A stretch of 64,000 nt of DNA, taken from Ancylostoma caninum. Taxonomy: Eukaryota; Nematoda; Chromadorea; Rhabditida; Ancylostomatidae. Numbering within the stretch: the stretch's first letter is position 1; each line of letters opens with the position of its first letter. This document shows, one piece after another, positions 1 to 12,085 of the stretch. The stretch is from the NCBI GenBank assembly GCA_037903475.1, contig JBAJFG010000299.1, positions 310,001 to 374,000 of the forward strand. Reading direction: 5' to 3'. The notes under the pieces were generated by a model. The model was not told where the DNA came from. It was given only the letters and a program-made list of their open reading frames with translations, and did no database searches. The position numbers were made by a program, and so were the translations under genes.

Positions 1-1600
1 AAAGAAAAGAAACCCGCATATACCTACTGCCCAACCAAATCCGTTATAAACACCTTAGTATTTTGTTGACGTACCAGGTAACCTTGCCTTTTCAACTCTG
101 CCTTGCTGGAGAAATTTTCTTACATATGAGGCAAAATAGTTGGGCTCGATGGAGGGCAGAAGAGTCCACACAATAATGGCACTGACAAGGCGTATTTGCT
201 GCATAGCAGATGAGCCGGCCGCCTGTAATTGTGAATAATATGGCGCTTCAAAATTATAGGTACAAGATAAATTTTCCGCTCTAGATGGAAAAGCTAACCT
301 AGAGAAAATCTCGAAAAGCAAGAAGCTGCTCTTATACAAGCAGTAATCACTACTAAATTTCAAACTCTTCTGCATCACTGTCTACACAGGCCTTCAGAGG
401 TACTAAGAAGGCGTGCCATATGTCAAGCATCAAGTGTCTCACTACCACCAGTGCGTCAGGTTTGATGAAGGAGTACCTCTGGCATATCAACCCTAGTGTA
501 TGGTTTAGAGCAAGGACTTGATCCAATGGTTTAGCAACTTCAGTCACTTATAAGCTGGGAAGAGATCCAAAGCGTTAAGATTAAATTTTATAATCGGAAA
601 CAGTTTTGTTGGTAGTATTACTGGATTTTCTTGCAGGCCCCGCGATCGAATGACGTTTATTCTCATTAGAGGTGTGCATCTTCAATCGTTTCGCTGCATT
701 TCTTCTCACTGACGGCTTCATAACATTTGTCCTACGCTACGTTCGGCAAAAAAGGGAGCAGGGGGACACGTCGATCGCATAAGGTCCCTCCTCGATTTTG
801 TCTGAAAACTTGGCGGAATGGAATCTCCGCAAGTGCGACTATCATATTCTGGCCTTGTACACTGGATTGTTCTATAGGTGGTATTTCTGCACACTGTGGA
901 ACAGTTGCAAACCAGACAACTCTGCCCATGGTGTTGTCCTTGACTATGGTAGTGGAACTGTGTGTATAGGGCTAGATAATGGCAGAGAAAAGACAGAATA
1001 AATGACATAAACAGAATGTATCACATCATGGCGGCAGGAATAATACAAACAGTTTCAGGAACAACTCTAAACGTGTGGGTACTCAACCAAATTCTCACCT
1101 AAGGCCCATAGTTTCGATGCGCAGCACATATAGGGTCACTCAATTTAATTATAAGAGGTGAGAGAACTAGGGCCATCGAAAGCATGGCATTATGATATGT
1201 TTTGAATTCACGTTATTACCAGCGAAACTGTATGGATACACCAGTACACATGAACTTTCATACAAGTGTAAAATTATTGCGCAAATCGTCACAATGAACT
1301 AGTGATGGTCTAACACGCGCTTTTCGTCGTATCAAAATCAATGATGAGCGCTTCTGGAGTGGCAATTTTACGAAACTTCAATTGAATTTATGACTGGCTA
1401 GAAATACTGCAAGATCAGCCTGTGAACACGACTTTATGATTTTACTACATAGACGGTGTACCGGCTTTGCTTGGATCTTCTATTTCTCCCGGCTATTTGA
1501 AGCTGATGCCTACACTTGTTGAGTCAAAAGAATCCTATAGAGATATTCATCATTTGGTGGTCAGCTTCAGTAACACTTCTTCAACTGTCCCTTTCTCTCA
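1..1600. other. Unassigned DNA at left edge
   Basis: No recognisable gene. At 718-1008 three frames are open at once, one - strand frame being cysteine-rich. At 1059-1157 (+) an open stretch lies between TTTCAG and GTGAGA and could be a small exon. Confidence 0.3.
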
Positions 1601-2061
1601 AAAATAAGGTAAAGTTGTTTGGCTGGTAAATTATACTAAAGTTCTTGCTATATGCACGTTTATGAACGTTTCCAAAATCCCAGAAGACACGGTTCCACCG
1701 ACCTGTAGGCAAGAATGCCGAAAAATCAATAAAATCAAAAACCAAACCACGGTAAACATATGCTTGTGCCGCCCCTCTAGGGAAAAATGGCGGAAAATCA
1801 ATAAAATAGATAGATCGATAGTGTCGTACAAAATGGTTGTCATATTCGTGTTCAGCGTATTGACATACCCCAGTAGATTTGTCTTCTCCGCACCCGGAGC
1901 GAAAATAGCGAAAAATCAATGAAGTTGGTATAATCGATAAACCAATCGACAATCGATAAGGTCCATTAAAAAGCAGCCTAAAACCTCCGTCGGCCCTTAG
2001 GGTACACGTATGCAAAGTTTCGTCCCGATCGATTAACCCTATTCGTTTTATACATACATAC

Positions 2062-2316
2062 CAGTGGCGGACGCAGAAAGTGGGCGGGAGGGGGGGGAGT
2101 GGGGTCTCCGCCGTTTTCGGGACCCAGACGGAAAATAAAGTTAACAAAAATAGTTATTATAAAAATAAATAATAAAAATTATATTAAAAATAATAATAAA
2201 AATGAACAAATAAAAGTAAGCCAATACAAGATTTTTATTTGTATTGTAAAATAATTTCAAAAATTTGGGGACCGATTCTCGGGGGGAGCGCTCTCTCCCC
2301 CCTGCGTCCGCCACTG
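2062..2316 (-). mobile_element. hAT-like MITE, copy 1
   Basis: Termini CAGTGGCGGACGCAG and its inverse, an AT-rich core, and an 8-bp flank ATACATAC on both sides (2054-2061, 2317-2324). An 8-bp duplication with a CAGTG terminus is the hAT pattern. The flank lies in an ATAC microsatellite, so the duplication alone is weak evidence. Orientation is opposite to the copies at 15.6 and 18.1 kb. Confidence 0.72.
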
Positions 2317-2400
2317 ATACATACATACATACATGCACACACATACACACATACATACACACATTCATCTGTATATATAAAAGTGAATGTTTGTAAGTAT
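2317..2400. repeat. ATAC/ACAC microsatellite
   Basis: Runs of CATA and CACA units at the right side of the hAT-like MITE, ending in TGTATATATAAAAG. Confidence 0.75.
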
Positions 2401-3057
2401 GTATGTAATGAATAGAGATCGCAGAGGATAAACCGATTGGGATCAAATTTTGCATGCAGGTCTAGCATGGACCAACGGAGGTTAGAGGCTACTTTTCACT
2501 GAGGGTTATCTATTGGCTTATCGATAACATCGATCTTATTGATTTTTTGTTATTTTTGCTCAGGGACTAGCGAGTACATACCAACCAGGGTTCGTCGATG
2601 CGCTGAATACGAAAATGACAACCATTTTGCTCCAAAATATCTCTTCATTGCTTTTACTGATTCTTTTCACTTTTGCTCGGAGGTCAGCAAGAACAAGTTT
2701 ACTGCGGTTCTTCAATACTCTGAACACGAATATGACAGCCATTTTTGGCCAAACGACGATTTATTGCTTTCATCGATTTTTCTACTTTTCCTCGGAGGCG
2801 GGTAAGTGCATGTCTCTTTCCAGTTCGCTAAACATGAATATGATGACCACTCTGCACGAAATTATTAATTAGTTGACATTTTCGACTTCATCGCTTTTCT
2901 GCAGGGAGAAAAAGATTACCGAGACTATTTAACATGGTGGTCACCAAAATCATGAGCACTTCGAATGAATGCATTAGCATCACTAACAAGCCGCATCAGT
3001 GTGAAAAGCCGGAGGTGGTAATGTTCCCGAGCGGAGCCGGGCATGCCATCTAATTTT

Positions 3058-3132
3058 CAATATATATATCTATATCTATATACATATATATATATACATA
3101 TATAGATATAGATATAGATATAGATAGATAGA
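3058..3132. repeat. TATA/TAGATA microsatellite
   Basis: Alternating TATATATC, TATACATATA and TAGATA units, itself palindromic, directly after the GC-rich end of the 1.7-3.05 kb element. Confidence 0.8.
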
Positions 3133-3440
3133 TGAATTGAACTTGTTGAGCCTGGACTATTGGACAATCTCTATTTAATACCACAAAGGCAGCACTTGCC
3201 GAAATTCCGACGACGAGCGGACTTGTGTGACAAACGCTGTCACTGTATCACAATTATTGAACTTAACAAAAAAAAACGACTTACCAATGGAGAAAATCCA
3301 ATTGCAATCACCAAATTAGCTGTCTCATGAGATAGCTAACGCATATTCGGTTACTACATATTATAGTACGAACACTCGTAATTTCAACGTGGGGGGACTT
3401 ACAATGTTAAGCGAAGAGCGACAAGAGGGACGGAAAACAG

Positions 3441-4030
3441 TTGGCATTACGCTGGAAAAGTTGCTCATCTTGTGTACGCTCCCAACTTAATCTTAAAAAT
3501 AACATTCTCAGAGGCAACATGTGCTGTGTTCATCCCTCACGTGCCATATTCGCCCTCTTCCGTGCTGTGTTCTGCCCCTACGTGCTGCTGTACCACTCCT
3601 CATGTGCTGAGTTCTTCATAAGATGTGCCGTTTTCGGAGAAATGCCGTTTGGACAACTTTGCCTGGCTGCCCTATCATTGATTTACATATTTTGTCAGGA
3701 TATAAACGGCAAATGATAACAACTAGCATGGGTATATAAGCGAAGGCAAAAGGTAAGTATCATTCAGATGCAGGGAAGAGGAACCGACACGGCGTGGATG
3801 TAGCGTCAACAAGCCTACATAGCAGTTCAGCAGCCATCAGGTTCCAGCGCCTGGAGGGTGCATTTTTAGGGTTAGCAGTCATAAACGCATAACCAAGCGA
3901 GACCAGGTTAGCAATCCTACTTTTGCGTCATACATCTTCTAATATTACCTTGTCCATAGGGTGAGCGATCGCTCTAACCATCTTTGGTTTCGTGATTAAA
4001 GCCTTATGCATCACAGCCTAGGACGATTTC
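3441..4030 (+). other. Possible solo LTR
   Basis: GGTATATAAGCG (TATA box at 3733-3740) lies about 260 bp before ATTAAA (near 3996), the spacing of a retroviral-type LTR promoter and poly(A) signal. Terminal TG..CA and target duplication were not identified, so this is tentative. Confidence 0.2.
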
Positions 4031-4620
4031 GCTTCCCCACTACTGAACGCTTGCGCACTCTTCCTGCGGCGGAGCCAAGTAGTGGGAAAAGAAGAAATAT
4101 CTCGAAATTTGGGAATCCTTTGCAGAGATATAGGTGACCGCTTCAAGGTGGCTTCATTTCGGAGAACATGTTCAACCGCTCAAGTCGGCAGTCAGTGAAC
4201 GGATGAAGGATTACTATGAATCCAGCATAACAAATGTGAATGATAAGAGGGCAGCCAGTCACGGTTGTCTAAACGGCTTATCTCCCGTTATCGTCCCCTC
4301 ACGTGTCGTTCTATGTTAAGACGTGTTAGTGACGTGCCACGCTATAGCGTACGCTGTCACACTCCGATAGCGAACGGAAAGGGAAAATGAGCATGAAATG
4401 CCTGAAAACGCAGATGTTTGTGCGCTGGGGCTCGATGAGTCTCACGATCACGTGGCGGATTATTACATACGCGGGGTCCAAACGCGGTTGCACGCTTTCA
4501 TGCTTCCGATCTTTGCGCTGGGCCACAGTGTCAACCGGTCCTCAGTCGGACGAACAAGTCCCATAGATCCGCCAAAGCGGGGACAAGGCGTTTACACACA
4601 GCGGCGGGCCTTCGGGGAGC

Positions 4621-4760
4621 GTGTGGCGCAGTGGCAACAGGCGCACTGCCTGCCGCGCACACGTTCGACAGTCCAATCGCACCCGTGGCCAACTAAACCA
4701 TCCATCCCCCAACGGTCAGTGAATTTGTACCAGAGGAGTCAGGGAGGATGAGTCGCTGAT
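4621..4760 (+). repeat. tRNA-derived SINE-like head
   Basis: GTGTGGCGCAGTGGCAACAG contains a pol III A box; a degenerate B box (TTCGACAGTCC) follows about 40 bp on. The head shares its A-box half with the element at 55.97-56.04 kb. It does not fold as an intact tRNA. Confidence 0.45.
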
Positions 4761-5144
4761 CTGGCTATGCAGGGCACATACGCATTCAACTTCTCTACGG
4801 AGCTCAGCTGGACTGGAATACGTGGCATTCCAGAAGACGGGATTGATCAATGCCGAACATTCCAAAAGACGGGATTGATTACCGCTTTATCCTTACAGGC
4901 AGCGCCCACGGAAAGTTTGCCATATCTGCTATATTCCTAGGCTTAGCACTATGATGAAAACGAAGGCTGGGATCGATTTTGTGAAATCTTACGAATTTCC
5001 AGTTTTCATTGCTACCAGTTCAGCCGTTTCCAAAGTATGGCCGAGTTACCCGGGCTTGAATTAGAAGGAGCTGGGAATGAATGCGAGTAGCATTCATTTC
5101 ATACTCATCCTAACTAATCGCCAGCACGCACTTTTCATATCTAG

Positions 5145-5305
5145 AAAGTCCTGATGTCTATGACTGGGCAACCTTCGAAGAAATGTTGCGACAACGGCTG
5201 AGCATCCAAAACGATCAAAATCTCAAACACGAGAATCTCTTTCATATGAATATCAGCAAACGGTATTTTGAAACTTTTTGTGCTGTGGCTGAACAACAAA
5301 AGTGA
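5145..5305 (+). CDS. Possible terminal exon, unrecognised
   Basis: After CATATCTAG the + strand frame with two leading bases reads SPDVYDWATFEEMLRQRLSI, then a stretch with ISKRYFETFCAVAEQQK and TGA (52 codons). A further open stretch begins at 4899 after CCTTACAG (QRPRKVCHICYIPRLSTMMK, then IDFVKSYEFPVFIATSSA) and could be the preceding exon through a weak donor near 5016 or 5050. Neither has an ATG at its start. The - strand frame over 5141-5395 is the weaker reading. Confidence 0.33.
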
Positions 5306-5422
5306 ATGAATAGGAGCCAGTACGCGGAAGGGGGGGGGGGTGGAACACAGTACGTCAGGCAGTGGAAATTGGTACGCGAGGGTGGAACAAAACACGTGCT
5401 ACGCTAACAGCTATGTCGCTGC

Positions 5423-5971
5423 TCAGGATAATAGCCGGGACCGAATCGCTTCGTTCTTGGATTGAACTCCACGAGTGCCTGAGTCGAGCGAGAAAAGTAG
5501 TGAGGGTGTAAGGCTTGAAAACTGAAGGTTGTTGTTATGGGATTAAGGACTATGGATTGTCAAAAGACATTTAGACTCGTCAAGCTTTACTCTCACATCG
5601 CGATTCTTGATGCTCTCGTAATCAACATCAAACATCATCAAGCTTAGCAATAAAGGCTTCATTCATAGTTGCCGCACATTCTATGACTTGAAGTACATCT
5701 GGCTAGGCGCTCCGTGTGTTTACCTTTTTTACAAATCTAGCGAACACTTCCAATATTGCCAATATGCTGTAGCTCTGTGGCACTCTATACTTAGGGCTAG
5801 CGAAGTGCATGAACTTACACGAAGCTGCCAATTCAGTATTCTGTAGCTGTTCAGGGGTGGAAATCCTATCCGAGTACGTAAAAAGCCAACATGCTCCAAA
5901 TCTGTACATCCCGTAGGGGATCCTTGAGGTGGTGTAGGGCAAAGAAGTTTCTGGTCTGGTTGCTGTCCAAT
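5423..5971 (-). CDS. Unrecognised two-exon open frame (3' part of a gene, or a retroelement relic)
   Basis: On the - strand an open frame from about 5971 down to 5724 reads ...PYGMYRFGACWLFTYSDR... then PQSYSILAILEVFARFVKK. It ends exactly at a donor (AAAAAG then GTAAAC). After a 202-nt intron the acceptor CTTCAG at 5522 opens a phase-0 exon, 5521-5423: FSSLTPSLLFSLDSGTRGVQ, then to a TGA. The + strand of the same stretch is closed by stops in every frame. The 5' boundary is not clear; several AGs lie between 5930 and 5980. I do not recognise the product. The segment ILEVFARFVKK is loosely like the spacer of BEL/Pao polyproteins, so a transposon remnant is an alternative. Confidence 0.4.
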
Positions 5972-6129
5972 TATTTGAAAAGCTTCGACTTGGACATGCA
6001 TTATAGTTTATTTCATTTATTTAACGATATATTGTTGCATCATTTATTTAAAGATATATTGTTGCAATGTGCGTACTTCTCTTCCATTTTATCGGAACTA
6101 ACGTTAACTGCCGTTTTCATCCATGTTTC

Positions 6130-7100
6130 GCCACGGTATGATGCATCTCCATCTCACTCTGGTCGGCCAGATGATCTTTTCCAGGACAGTGGTCGCCGTT
6201 TTGCAATTATTCTCGTCCATCTCTCGTCTTTTGTGCTAGCTACTATTCTTGCCCACATCCATTTCCGCTTGATTGCTCTGTAGACAACATCCGGGAGCTT
6301 CGCTGTATTCTGCAGTCAGTCACTGGGTCGACGATATAAAATGTTACGCCCAGCATCTTCCTCATCATTTTCGTTGAGCGTTTCTTAACACTTCTCTTTT
6401 CCTCGTTACCAAAGTTTCGCAGTCACATCATAAGAGTGATGGTTCTATGCAGGATACGTACAGCCGCCTCTTGAATCTTATAAGTTCTTCGATTTGTAAA
6501 GTAGGAGTACTATCGATTGAATGAGCTCCATGGAATTCTCCCTGTTATTTTTGTAGGAAGTTCATCGTCAAACGAGATCTTTTGTCTAAGGTATATGATA
6601 TAGTTGGTGCAGTGAGAAGCGATACTTCCATTTATGAGAACTGGGATGTGAACCGAGATGAATACTGTTTTTGAAAGATTAAACCTTAGTTTGACAGTTT
6701 TGCTTTCTTCATTCATCCCTCCAAGCATATGTCCAAGGAGTTTTGCATCGTGAGCGAAGACCAGAACATAGTCTGCATAGCGGAGATGGTTCAGATAGTA
6801 CCCGTTTATATTTATTACTTCTTTACTCCATTCCACACTGCGAAAGTTTCCAAGAACGGCAGCAAAGAGATCGATAGATATGTATAAGGTCTTCTTGTCT
6901 CACACCTCGAACATGGATAGGAGCAGGAATCCTAGAAACCTGTTGCTGTAACATTATAGTTAGGCACTTCGAATGAAGGATTTTTACCGAAGATGTTGTA
7001 ATATCTGCAACTAGACAGACACCAGACAAAATCCCTTTAGCTTGGAAAAAGTTGTTCCATAGCTTTTTAAATGCACAGCAACAACTCTTCCATTGCATCG
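6130..7100 (-). mobile_element. RTE-clade non-LTR retrotransposon relic (reverse transcriptase, C-terminal part)
   Basis: The - strand, read across frameshifts and stops, follows RTE reverse transcriptase in order: RGVRQEDLI (family RGVRQGD), INGYYLNHLRYADYVLV (family HLRFADD; the second catalytic Asp is lost), NLSKT, then YLRQKISFDDELPTKI, KMMRKMLGVT, and KDERWTRIIAKRRPLSWKR with SGRPE. The catalytic change and stops make it inactive. It lies between exons of possible host genes. Confidence 0.8.
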
Positions 7101-7198
7101 TCTAGCCTCGTCGTATAGCCCTAAACAGCAAGTTGCTATGGAGAAAACAGACATTAATTACCTAAACGTGCTAAATCCTCATGTACCTTTGTTCACAG

Positions 7199-7826
7199 CT
7201 TGGATACTTGTTTCTAGGGGCGTTGCTCCGTCGACCTATTTCCCTCAGAGTAGCAAGTGTTCCAGCACAGGTAAGTTGGCCTATTTTTAGGATCGCAGAG
7301 GCCGGTTTTCATCCACTATTATTTTAAGATATATATATATATATTCATAGAGAATCCTTGTTTCTTTTCAAATCTCAGTAGTTCCTACTGCTCCTGACGT
7401 ATTCCTACTTTACCGAAGAAATCAATACAGCGCTGATCTCATAGACATTGAAGGGGTGCCGAGAGTAGAGGAAATGCCCGTGCGCAACAAATACGGTGCT
7501 CATGTGACAAAAAGTAATTGAGCCCTGCCACTAACTAATCAGTTATGCCTAACTATCGTAACATCATTTTCTCACAGCTAAAATCGCTTATGTTGTAAAG
7601 TTCATATGCAAAGACTTTTGTTCCGGCCAAAAATGATGTGCACTAACAGAAACTTCTATCACTACGTCGACTTGGTCTAGTAACATTGACGGTCATTTTT
7701 TTTTCAGATAGCAGCATGAGCAGCATGAAATTCTATCAGATAGCTGTTATGCTAACATTTACAACAACAGCTCAAGTACGTGTAATTCCTTCAGATTTCA
7801 CCGTTGAACTAGTGGGGATATTGTAG
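7199..7826 (+). CDS. Unrecognised protein, 3' end of a multi-exon gene
   Basis: Three exons join in phase: 7199-7270 (acceptor TTCACAG, donor GTAAGT), 7379-7513 (acceptor CTCAG, donor GTAATT) and 7708 onward (acceptor TTTTTTTCAG). The joined frame reads WILVSRGVAPSTYF, then VPTAPDVFLLYRRNQYSADL, IDIEGVPRVEEMPV and SSMSSMKFYQIAVMLTFTTT. It then either splices at 7775 (donor GTACGT) or runs to a stop at 7824-7826. Introns are 108 and 194 nt. The phase match across two junctions, with no stop in 90 codons, is the main evidence. The end MKFYQIAVMLTFTTTAQ is hydrophobic and could be a membrane or lipid-anchor segment. Upstream exons must lie before the RTE relic that ends near 7100. No family is recognised. 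Confidence 0.5.
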
Positions 7827-9031
7827 ACGAGCAACTCGGTGTTTTGCTTCACCATTTAATCGATAAGACTTGGTCACCAGCTCCTGGAAGCAAGCATACA
7901 CTCGAACAACTGAAACGACAGCACACAACTCTGCCTAAGAATGTCAAGAGCCTCACACAGTCACACTCCTCCACAATTTGGTCATAGGCCATACCCTGCA
8001 ATTTATTTATTTGTTTATTTGTACATGGGAATAATAGGTTGAACATATCACAGGAGAAAGGAAAGTGTGAACAGAACGCAAAAAAAAAACTGTTGGAATC
8101 CGCGATAAACAAAATCTGTAGAAGAGACACAATTCCAAAAAATTTAGAAATATTTGCAAAAAATGGTCTCGCTCAGATGATCCGAGGCAATACACTTTAG
8201 GATCCTCGTCTAACTAACTACCTAGCAAACGAGTTTGCTACCCGCCTGTTTCGCCAATTACATTGCCCTACAAAATAGGCGGTTAAACGACCGAACATGG
8301 TCCAATACGTTGTCCTGGCCCATACCAAAAGGTCAATTATTTAATTTCAAATCATGAATGTTGGGTTCGTACACGGTCTGATAAAATTGCGAATACAGCA
8401 AATTATTGCAGTGCCATTTGGGACAGATGTACTGTAACATTAAACACTACAGGGATTCAGGATCAATGCACTCTCGTACCAATGAACAGTGCTGATTACC
8501 GCGTTGGCATGTACATTGCAGTTCTTAATGCAACGACTATGCCTGGTTGCATTCGAGAATGTTACAACCGTTCCAAGTGCTCTGTGCTCATGCATGTGGA
8601 TGGAAAGGTTTGCTTGCTGTTTTTACCATGTTCCTCTTTTATTTCAGAGTTTTAGCGTCCCCTATTTCTGATAGTTGTGCACATGAACGCAGTCCAAACA
8701 GTTCTATACGTCGAGTTCAGAGCTTATAGACATCTCCTCCTATAGGGCCTAGGTTCACCAAAACAAGAACATCTCAGCGCATGTCAGCAAAACAACAGTT
8801 CGTCAAACAAAACGAGTGGTACACTAGTAAAGGAACACCGAAATGAGCAATGGTGGAAAGACTCTGGTCCTCTTTCGGCCTACGGTAATGTCTGACGTCG
8901 TCAGGACGAACCGCCGTCTAGGAGAAGGCGGGGATCCAAAGGTGAACTCTGAAAAAAAGGGAATGGTCCTTAGGCTTCCGAACCGACGCATTGCATTGTT
9001 CGGAATGTGCACTGCTGCTACACAGTTTTAA

Positions 9032-9490
9032 AGGCAGCAGGAGCTGAAATTCTCGACTCTGAGCTGAGCTGCGGGTGGTGAGGTACAGACTCAGCACATC
9101 ACAAATGTGAAACGAACACAGACAATGATGGCTTACCTGCAGAGAAAATGGAACATTCGTCGCGAACACGCCTGGCCGTGTTCGTGCGCGGACGAGTTTT
9201 CCCGCGAAAGCCATTGCGGCTCGTGGTTTTGGCCGAGTCCCGCCATGAAACCCTATGAATTGAATGCATTTCGTTTTCCCTTTGCGCCAAACCGCAATGG
9301 CACCGCAATGGCTTTTGCGCCGGGGAAAACTCGTCCGCGCACGAACACGGCCAGGCGTGTTCGCGACGAATGTTCCATTTTCTCTGCAGGTAAGCCATCA
9401 TTGTCTGTGTTCGTTTCACATTTATGATGTGAAACACCCTTCATCACCTACAGCTCAGCTCGGAGTCGAGGATTTCAGCTCCTGCTGCCT
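9032..9490. mobile_element. TTAA-flanked foldback MITE
   Basis: Ends AGGCAGCAGGAGCTGAAAT and its inverse, flanked by TTAA on both sides (9028-9031, 9491-9494). The two ~200-bp arms pair along nearly their whole length (for example GTTCGTGCGCGGACGAGTTT on one arm and its inverse on the other), which is why near-identical open frames appear on both strands. TTAA targets fit piggyBac- or Kolobok-type elements. Confidence 0.75.
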
Positions 9491-10542
9491 TTAAGAGATT
9501 CATTCGACAATTGTAACAGTTATGGTGGAGGCATACATCACTGTTGAAGTTTAAAACTCATAAATTGTCATATTTTGAAAGTAGATTTTTCTGCTAACAA
9601 CGGAGACACCAATTACATAGTGTTGAAGATTTTGACTCTGGAATAAGTTATGACAGGGGAATTCTCTTGAAGGAGATGCTAGGATCTGACCCAGCTACTA
9701 ATCAATTTTCTAATTACAACAGCTATTCAGCTTCATTTTAACAGTTATGCGGTCATGGTCGAAAAACGACTGCTTTAATTTCAGTATTGCTTCCTCTACG
9801 AGAAGGGCTCCCTCCCGATGTTCATTCTAGCCTCTGCCTACAGGCTTCATCATCTTCCGCCGGCACCACATTGCAACGAAACAATGACTGTTTAAACTTC
9901 GATTACTATGACGTTGCTTGATGTGTACAAACCGGCGTTTTGTGTTTACGGCTGTTTCTTGGCAATAGAAATTGAAGAATTTTTTAACTTCCTCGTCAAA
10001 TAAGGCGCCTTCTCTTAACTCCAGTGGAACTCTTTATGCTATTCACGCAGAATATGAACGATGATATGAAGAAACGGCCAACTGGAATAGCAATCCCTAA
10101 CACTGTCATTCTATGAGCCGTTAGATTTATAACTGATCAAACTTTTTGGATCCTCTGGATTTGATCTGCAGTTGAATGACTCGAAACATTTTCGAGACTA
10201 CTTCTACCTTGCACTTTTGTTATTAAATTGTCATTAGAGTTAAAGGTGGCCTTCGGCGCTCACGGTTAGCCAGACTGCAAAAAGTAAGAGGAAGGTGCAC
10301 GTAAGCTGCATGAAGCTATGAAATCCAAGAAGCATCTAATAAAAGAAGGAAGAAGGTATTGGGATGAAAGATACATTGCCAGATACAGCAATGTCAATTA
10401 GTTCGAGTTGTAAGTATATGAACTTCTATACTTCCTTTCCGTGGATAAGAACTGAACTGGTTATGTAAGTTCCTTGGTGTCCGCCGATTGTAACCGTTTC
10501 ATCAGTACTTCGCATGGGAAGTTCAGAACAACTAACACACAT

Positions 10543-12085
10543 AGTTCTCGAAGACTGTAGCACCGTGCGTCGTCGTCGCTGGCGACTGTGAGGCCAGTGC
10601 GCATCGATTGTGGGCTTAGGTGGGGCCGCCTGGGTGGGGCGTCGCGGTGGCCGTTAAAATTAGGAGTGTTTATACTTCGGCGCGACGCGATCGTCGCGTC
10701 CCAGCAAACTGTTAAAATGCGATGGGTCCCGAGTGGATGATGCATGCGCAAACAATGGTCGCGATGTGGTAGTTGGCGTTTCCCATCGCGACGCGACGTC
10801 GCGCCCTGTTTATACTTTTTTCTTGAAAAACGACGCGATGAGACGAATTCGCGTCGCGCCTCCTACGAGACGCGACGCGATGGTTTCGCTGGTATATATT
10901 GCGCACTGGAGTTGGCCACTGTTCCACTTTGGCCCAAAACCTATGGATTAAGACGAATTCAGTTGGAGAGGTGAACGTGAACGAACTTGGACGCGTCGTA
11001 TGCGTTCTAGGTAGTGATATTGTGAGCTTTTTAGGTTCCTAATGTTGCCTGCTGTTTACGAGAGGTTATATTTACAACTTGCCAACCGAGCTGTGGAAGA
11101 ACATAATGTAGGTGTACACGTTACATCTTTCCATATATTGATTCAGGGATTTCATTTTGAATTTGAGCTATCGGAATCGTTTCCCTTTCACGTAGACATT
11201 GTTGTACAGGTGCTTCAGAACAGCGTTCGATCAGCGCGATATTGATTCATAGGTAGTCCTGCACACCGACACTTACGATTTTTCACATTCCAGTGTGGTT
11301 TTGTGGTGAAGTTTGAAGACCCCACCCGCACCGAACAGAAATCATAAGATAACACGTCTAGCCAGTGAAAGATTGAAAAAGATCAAAAGCGCAGGGCTAG
11401 AACGTGACTTAGTGAAACGAAACTCTCAACTCGATCAGAAACTCACACATCCGACTAGCAAAGAACCAAAAACATCAAATCGAGGCACAGAACAACGTAT
11501 ACCTCCAAAGAAATCCCTAGCAGTACTACTAGAACACACGTGAACGGGGAAAAACACAAAGCGTCGAAGCACGGGACTACAACAATGTATGCATAGAAGA
11601 AAACCATTCTGATAACTCAAATGCAAGAAAAAAAATTCTGAACAAACAAATGAGAAAAACCCGCAATGCGTTCTCCCATATCCTGGAAACAAACATCCTT
11701 GGCGAAGTACACTGCGCAAAATTGCAGCCATCGCAGAGATAAGCCCTGAAAATCCCTGAGAACTTTTTCTGAACATTCCAGACCGCAAATGGTAAAATGA
11801 GGTTCAAAACTGTCCGTGGAAACTCATGATCCCCGCTAATCGGGCTGTGCATGTAATTTTGCGTGGGTGCATGAATTTGCGACGTTCAGCATGGCGCGAC
11901 GGAACGATGCGACGGCTTCGCCACCCATCGCGTCGCGCGTGTCGTGGCCGTTGCCGCGACGCCGTCGCGTCGCGAAAAAGTATAAACACTCCTATTGGCG
12001 ACTGGCGATCGCCAACATCGGCGACCACCGTAGGTAGCCGGCGACGGCAGCCGCCGATAAGGTAGCCGCTATACTCTTCGAGAAG
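10543..12085. mobile_element. GC-rich inverted-repeat element split by element A
   Basis: The left part (10543-10661) begins AGTTCTCGAAGACTGTAGCA and runs through CTGGCGACTG to ATCGATTGTGGGC. The right part continues after element A at 11994 and ends at a palindromic CTCTTCGAGAAG near 12080. The interruption with an ATT duplication shows that A inserted into it. Confidence 0.55.
10662..11993 (+). mobile_element. Inverted-repeat DNA transposon A (Harbinger-like, non-autonomous)
   Basis: The ends are AGGAGTGTTTATACTT and its inverse, continuing inward as GC-rich CGCGACGCGAC arrays. The flanks carry a 3-bp duplication ATT (10659-10661 and 11994-11996). It contains open stretches at 11042-11245 and 11313-11543 that recur in element B. 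3-bp duplications fit the PIF/Harbinger group; no transposase is recognised. It sits inside an older element (10543-12085). Confidence 0.72.

Larger units (their letters stand above)
1660..3055. mobile_element. Long inverted-repeat element with tandem sub-repeats (Helentron/HINE-like)
   Basis: The left arm (1660-2050) and right arm (2390-2870) are inverted homologues over several hundred bases; matching blocks include AACACGAATATGAC, TTTGCAT and ATCAATAAAAT. Each arm holds two to three ~100-bp tandem units. The centre has a hAT-like MITE and ATAC microsatellites. The right side has ACCGATTGGGATCAAATTT and ends near 3030-3055 with CCCGAGCGGAGCCGGGCATG, motifs like those of Helentron-associated elements. 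An older transposon is the likely origin; the class is inferred. Confidence 0.5.

Noticed and set aside
718..1008. Cysteine-rich - strand ORF
   Set aside because: Three frames are open at once here and no splice signal favours the cysteine-rich one; too ambiguous to call.
9099..9437. Near-identical ORFs on both strands
   Set aside because: They are the two arms of a foldback element, not a gene pair.
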